This document shows, one piece after another, positions 62,001-64,000 of a stretch of 64,000 nt of DNA. The stretch's first letter is position 1; each line of letters opens with the position of its first letter. The DNA comes from Cognataquiflexum nitidum (GTDB lineage Bacteria; Bacteroidota; Bacteroidia; Cytophagales; Cyclobacteriaceae), in contig NZ_JAKZAM010000002.1 of assembly GCF_022538055.1 (NCBI RefSeq), forward strand, positions 208,304 to 272,303. Direction: 5' to 3'. The position numbers were made by a program, and so were the translations under genes. A model generated the notes under the pieces. That model ran no database searches. It saw only the letters and a list, made by a program, of their open reading frames with translations, and was not told the DNA's origin.

Positions 62001-63554
62001 GCCGGGGAACTCTATAACCTTACCATGCAGCAGGGCCTTTTCGAAGAAAGCCCAAAACAAAAGAAAGAACGCCTTGCTAAAGTAGAGAAACTGGAAGAAT
62101 CCCTCAACAAACTAGAAACCGAAATCGAAGAGATCAAAGCCAACAAGATCTTTGAAAATGCCTTTGAATGGAGGTTTGAATTCCCTGAGGTATTGAATGA
62201 GGAAGGGGACTTTGTGGGGTTTGATGTGGTGATCGGGAATCCGCCATATATCAGGCAAGAAGAGTTTTCTGATATGAAAACATATTTGTTATCCGCGTTT
62301 AATGAAACAGGTCAAGGGACTGCAGACCTGTTTGTATATTTTGTTGAACTATCGATGAGGTTATTGAAGCAAGATGGGGAATTTGCTTTCATCATTCCAA
62401 ATAAATGGATGAGAGCAGGTTATGGAAGAAAGCTTCGAGAGTTCATTGCCAACCAACACATCCATTATTTAATTGACTTTGGGGATTTACCTGTTTTTGA
62501 AGAGGCAATAACTTATCCCAATATAATTCAATTAAAAAATGGAGCTCCAATTGATCTCTTTCCAGCCTGCAAAGTTGGCACGTTGAAATTTGAATTTGGT
62601 CTTGAAAATTATATCAAGGAGAACAGAATTGAAATAAATATTAAAGAACTTTTACCTGATGGATGGTCACTCTCTAACTCTAAGAATCAATCACTACTTG
62701 CAAAAATCAGAAGTAAGGGTGTTCCGTTAAGCCAATACGTTAATGGTAAGATTTTTTATGGGATAAAAACAGGGTATAATGAAGCTTTTGTAATTGATAA
62801 AGAAACCAAAGAAAGATTAATTGCAGACCATTCTAAAAGTGCAGAAGTAATCAAACCATTTTTGGCAGGAAGGGATATAAAACGTTATCAGACACCTGAG
62901 GCGGATAAGTTTCTGATTCTATTTCCAAAGGGATTTACAATTAAAAGAAACTTACCTCCATCAAGTCCATTTTATGTAAGTGAACCTCCTGCAAGATATG
63001 GAGATATGCCTTTTGATGATGCTTGGGAATGGATTAAAAAGACCTATCCTGCAATTGCAAGACACCTTTATCCATTTAAAGCCAATGCTGAAAAAAGGAC
63101 TGATAAAGGTGATTTTTGGTGGGAACTTAGAGCCTGCGATTATTATAATGAGTTTGAAAAACCCAAAGTAATGTTACCGGATATTTCCCTTAAATGTGAG
63201 GCTCTAATGGATGAAACCGAAGGATATTATTCAGTCAATACTGCATATATTATTCCAGGACTATCAAAGTCTGATTTGGGAATTCTTAATTCTCGTTTGA
63301 CATTATTCTTTTACTCAAACCTAACTCAAACTATCCGTGGCGGGTATTTAAGATTTATTCGTCAATATCTAGCCCAAATACCAATTATCAAAACAGATAG
63401 TTTAGAAAGCTTGGTTACAGAAATTATTGAATTGAAAAAACAAAACCCAAACGCCGACACCACCGACTTTGAAAACCAAATCGACCAATTGGTTTATCAG
63501 CTTTATGACTTGACGGAAGAGGAGATTAGGATAGTGGAAGGGGGTGAAGGATGA
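59100..63554 (+). CDS. Eco57I-like type II restriction-modification protein with an inserted DUF559 domain
   Basis: 1484 residues. An N-terminal PD-(D/E)xK-type endonuclease-like region has D75, E93 and K95 (GRNDLVIHNG, IIEAKKPT). Next is a helical linker region to about 515. Residues about 518-728 are an insertion carrying a DUF559 (Vsr-like nuclease) domain at about 576-690 (LRNRRFLGYKFRRQHPVAQ, LGLELDGDYH). The N6-adenine methyltransferase core follows, with D763-P-A-V-G-S-G-H-F as motif I and N1047-P-P-Y as motif IV. The C-terminal TaqI-like specificity domain has FLAGRDIKRYQTPE. Single-protein restriction-modification is likely. Composition becomes more AT-rich from about 62170. The gene overlaps the next by 4 bp. 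Confidence 0.9.
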   Translation: MILRELKPKKALNKAFLKVKPNRIEIEGFKANLITLLDRTNDTETEEFHKNLVSDFLKDTYYKQNHFINTKGRNDLVIHNGSQANTPVAVIIEAKKPTNKSEMVTTEKLNAKAFQELVLYYLRERITHKNLEVKHLVVTNINEWFIFDATLFDRLFAQNKSFVQRFQDFEDGRLAEVKTDFFYKKIAEPYIADIKSEIEFTYFNIQDYQRPLRNEDKQDDNKLIALFKLLSPEHLLKLPFTNDSNSLDKRFYAELLHIIGLTETKEGGKKLIGRNNVGERHSGTILEDAIIQLDSLDKLSRLDKPSQYGSTSQERLFNVALELSITWINRILFLKLLEAQLITYHKGDKAYSFLNLDKIKSYDDLNSLFFQVLARKHEDRNEDVKKVFEKLPYLNSSLFEPTDMEQVTLFISNLKDTKSIPVIASTVLKDKQGKKRTGNMPVLEYLFAFLDAYDFSSEGSEEIQEDNKTLINASVLGLIFEKINGYKDGSFFTPGFITMYMCRETIRKAVVQKFNEALNALTPGRNVKDGDSSNALTPGPSAKGIGELNTLTPGPSPRGRGVGDEPRIELQGQKINPELLEHAREMRKNETPAEDFMWNLLRNRRFLGYKFRRQHPVAQKFILDFFCDELRLGLELDGDYHNSQDQKEYDEGRTYELTELGIKIIRFSNQEVLWETEKVLETIREFANTKSLPPLSLGTDEEGASPLSFGRGARGEGDYKGRAARVEGIQLKNFNDLYDFIGPGGVFSYQEANNIVNSIKICDPAVGSGHFLVSALNEMIAVKNDLKILLDRDGKRLKEYQVEVVNDELTVTDEEGELYEYKPNHKESQRIQETLFHEKQTIIENCLFGVDINTNSVKICRLRLWIELLKNAYYKNPTELETLPNIDINIKCGNSLVSRFAIDADLRQALKKSKWSIDSYRIAVDTYRNAENKEQKREMERLIADIKSDFRSEITKNDPKLKRKAQMAGELYNLTMQQGLFEESPKQKKERLAKVEKLEESLNKLETEIEEIKANKIFENAFEWRFEFPEVLNEEGDFVGFDVVIGNPPYIRQEEFSDMKTYLLSAFNETGQGTADLFVYFVELSMRLLKQDGEFAFIIPNKWMRAGYGRKLREFIANQHIHYLIDFGDLPVFEEAITYPNIIQLKNGAPIDLFPACKVGTLKFEFGLENYIKENRIEINIKELLPDGWSLSNSKNQSLLAKIRSKGVPLSQYVNGKIFYGIKTGYNEAFVIDKETKERLIADHSKSAEVIKPFLAGRDIKRYQTPEADKFLILFPKGFTIKRNLPPSSPFYVSEPPARYGDMPFDDAWEWIKKTYPAIARHLYPFKANAEKRTDKGDFWWELRACDYYNEFEKPKVMLPDISLKCEALMDETEGYYSVNTAYIIPGLSKSDLGILNSRLTLFFYSNLTQTIRGGYLRFIRQYLAQIPIIKTDSLESLVTEIIELKKQNPNADTTDFENQIDQLVYQLYDLTEEEIRIVEGGEG
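60658..61284 (+). mobile_element. In-frame DUF559 cassette bounded by inverted CCCTCACCCCTGG-type repeats
   Basis: Left side: three copies of CCCTCACCCCTGGCCCCTC (60658-60672 degenerate, 60703-60722, 60748-60770). Right side: the inverse GGGCCAGGGGTGAGGG (61227-61249) and a degenerate copy near 61263-61284. Read in frame they encode LTPGPS-type peptides on the left and SFGRGARGEG-type on the right. The DUF559 domain sits between them. The stretch is uninterrupted by stops. This pattern is well known around DUF559 genes in many genomes, so the cassette probably moved in as one piece. Confidence 0.75.
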
Positions 63555-63874
63555 AGATTAATCTAAATGATCTGGAGAAACAATTATTTCCTGAGTACTA
63601 CCCATTTTTTGATAGACATTTTGATGCTGATTTGGATTACTTGAAGTCTGTAGAAGGTTTTGATGAAATTTCGGTTCAAAATATATCCTTCAAATTGAGA
63701 TTGGTCAATTCCTGTTTAGCAATAAAGGATCAGAAACTGCGTGAAAGTCTATATTTTGTTTTCCAAAACTTATTTTCCAAAGCATATGATTATGAAAGAT
63801 TTTATGATTGGAAAGACCTGAAAGTGATCCTTTGCTTTTTTATTTTATATGTGTATCCGCATGAATGCACGTGA
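63551..63874 (+). pseudogene. Restriction-modification companion gene truncated by IS insertion
   Basis: The ATG at 63551 overlaps the restriction-modification stop by 4 bp (ATGA), so the two are coupled. 99 codons (63551-63847) read MKINLNDLEKQLFPEYYPFF to the segment VILCFFIL. From 63848 the frame enters the IS end and stops after eight foreign residues (YVYPHECT). No family is recognised for the remaining part. The lost C-terminus lies beyond the IS, outside the window. Confidence 0.75.
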
Positions 63875-64000
63875 CAAAATTTGACAATAAGTGTCAATAA
63901 TTTGTGGTTGAAGTATAGTGGTTGTTTCTTGTACTAAAATATGAAACATTATGACCATACTACAATTCATGCAAAATTTTCCTGATGAATCAAGCTGCGA
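63848..64000 (+). mobile_element. IS1595-like insertion sequence, left end (runs off window)
   Basis: The left end TATGTGTATCCGCATGAATG matches the ends of the MITEs at 36854 and 51074. A TTGACA-ATAAG-TGTCAA palindrome lies at 63881-63897 and CAATAATTTGT at 63895-63905 is shared with the MITE. A transposase frame begins at 63951. The right end is beyond the window. Confidence 0.7.
63951..64000 (+). CDS. Transposase N-terminus, IS1595/ISXO2-like (partial)
   Basis: The last 50 bases encode MTILQFMQNFPDESSC, which resembles the start of IS1595-family transposases (a short helix followed by a cysteine that begins a zinc-binding region). Only 16 codons are visible, so the family is a likely but not a certain call. 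It is inside the element that starts at 63848. Confidence 0.6.
   Translation, partial: MTILQFMQNFPDESSC

Overview
The window looks like a chromosomal segment from a Bacteroidota organism, most likely Cytophagales (Cyclobacteriaceae-like). The reasons are TAnnTTTG-type -7 promoter boxes, weak Shine-Dalgarno signals, many Bacteroidota-typical families (DUF4301, DUF5777, YceI plus Rieske, TlpA-like proteins with long N-terminal domains, LytS/LytTR pairs), abundant lipoproteins and a type IX secretion tail on one DUF1501 protein. Base composition is moderately AT-rich and intergenic DNA is very AT-rich. I saw no rRNA, tRNA or CRISPR array. The genus is inference.

Layout. 1-8130: a truncated sugar N-acetyltransferase-like membrane protein, a GH20 beta-hexosaminidase lipoprotein, a large propeller/HEAT/cytochrome c lipoprotein, and a DEAD-box helicase. 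8132-17575: a minus-strand block with a DUF1593 hydrolase, a zinc-ribbon metallopeptidase, a MazEF module, a SIS isomerase and a three-gene PSCyt1/DUF1501/DUF1553 set of the kind best known from Planctomycetes. 17780-24526: fumarylacetoacetase and Pgi, then two small lipoprotein genes (one frameshifted at a poly-A tract), an MFS transporter and a decayed DUF433/DUF5615 pair. 24832-36787: amidase, cardiolipin synthase, aldehyde dehydrogenase, LytS/LytTR, an FAH-family enzyme, small lipoprotein and DUF1905 genes, a phosphodiesterase and a DODA-type dioxygenase. 37299-43434: a DUF1800/DUF1501 pair and a TlpA-like thioredoxin lipoprotein flanked by two homologous ~52-residue membrane proteins. 44228-52827: SMC, a Rieske-YceI-DUF5777 operon, a WYL regulator and an intact DUF433/DUF5615 pair. 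52984-58578: DUF4301, the 5-oxoprolinase genes pxpABC and a serine hydrolase. 59100-64000: a large Eco57I-like restriction-modification gene carrying an in-frame DUF559 cassette, followed by a coupled gene cut by an IS1595-like element that runs off the window.

How the genes fit together. The left third looks like a glycan/amino-sugar utilisation area (GH20, N-acetyltransferase-like protein, SIS isomerase, secreted PSCyt1 proteins); the joint role is inference. The right end is an accessory island. Non-coding DNA carries several repeat classes not explained by the genes: a 10-7-10 spaced AATATC quadruplet at three loci, three heptanucleotide arrays, two ~150 bp MITEs whose ends match the terminal IS, and LTPGPSP-coding palindromes around the DUF559 insertion.
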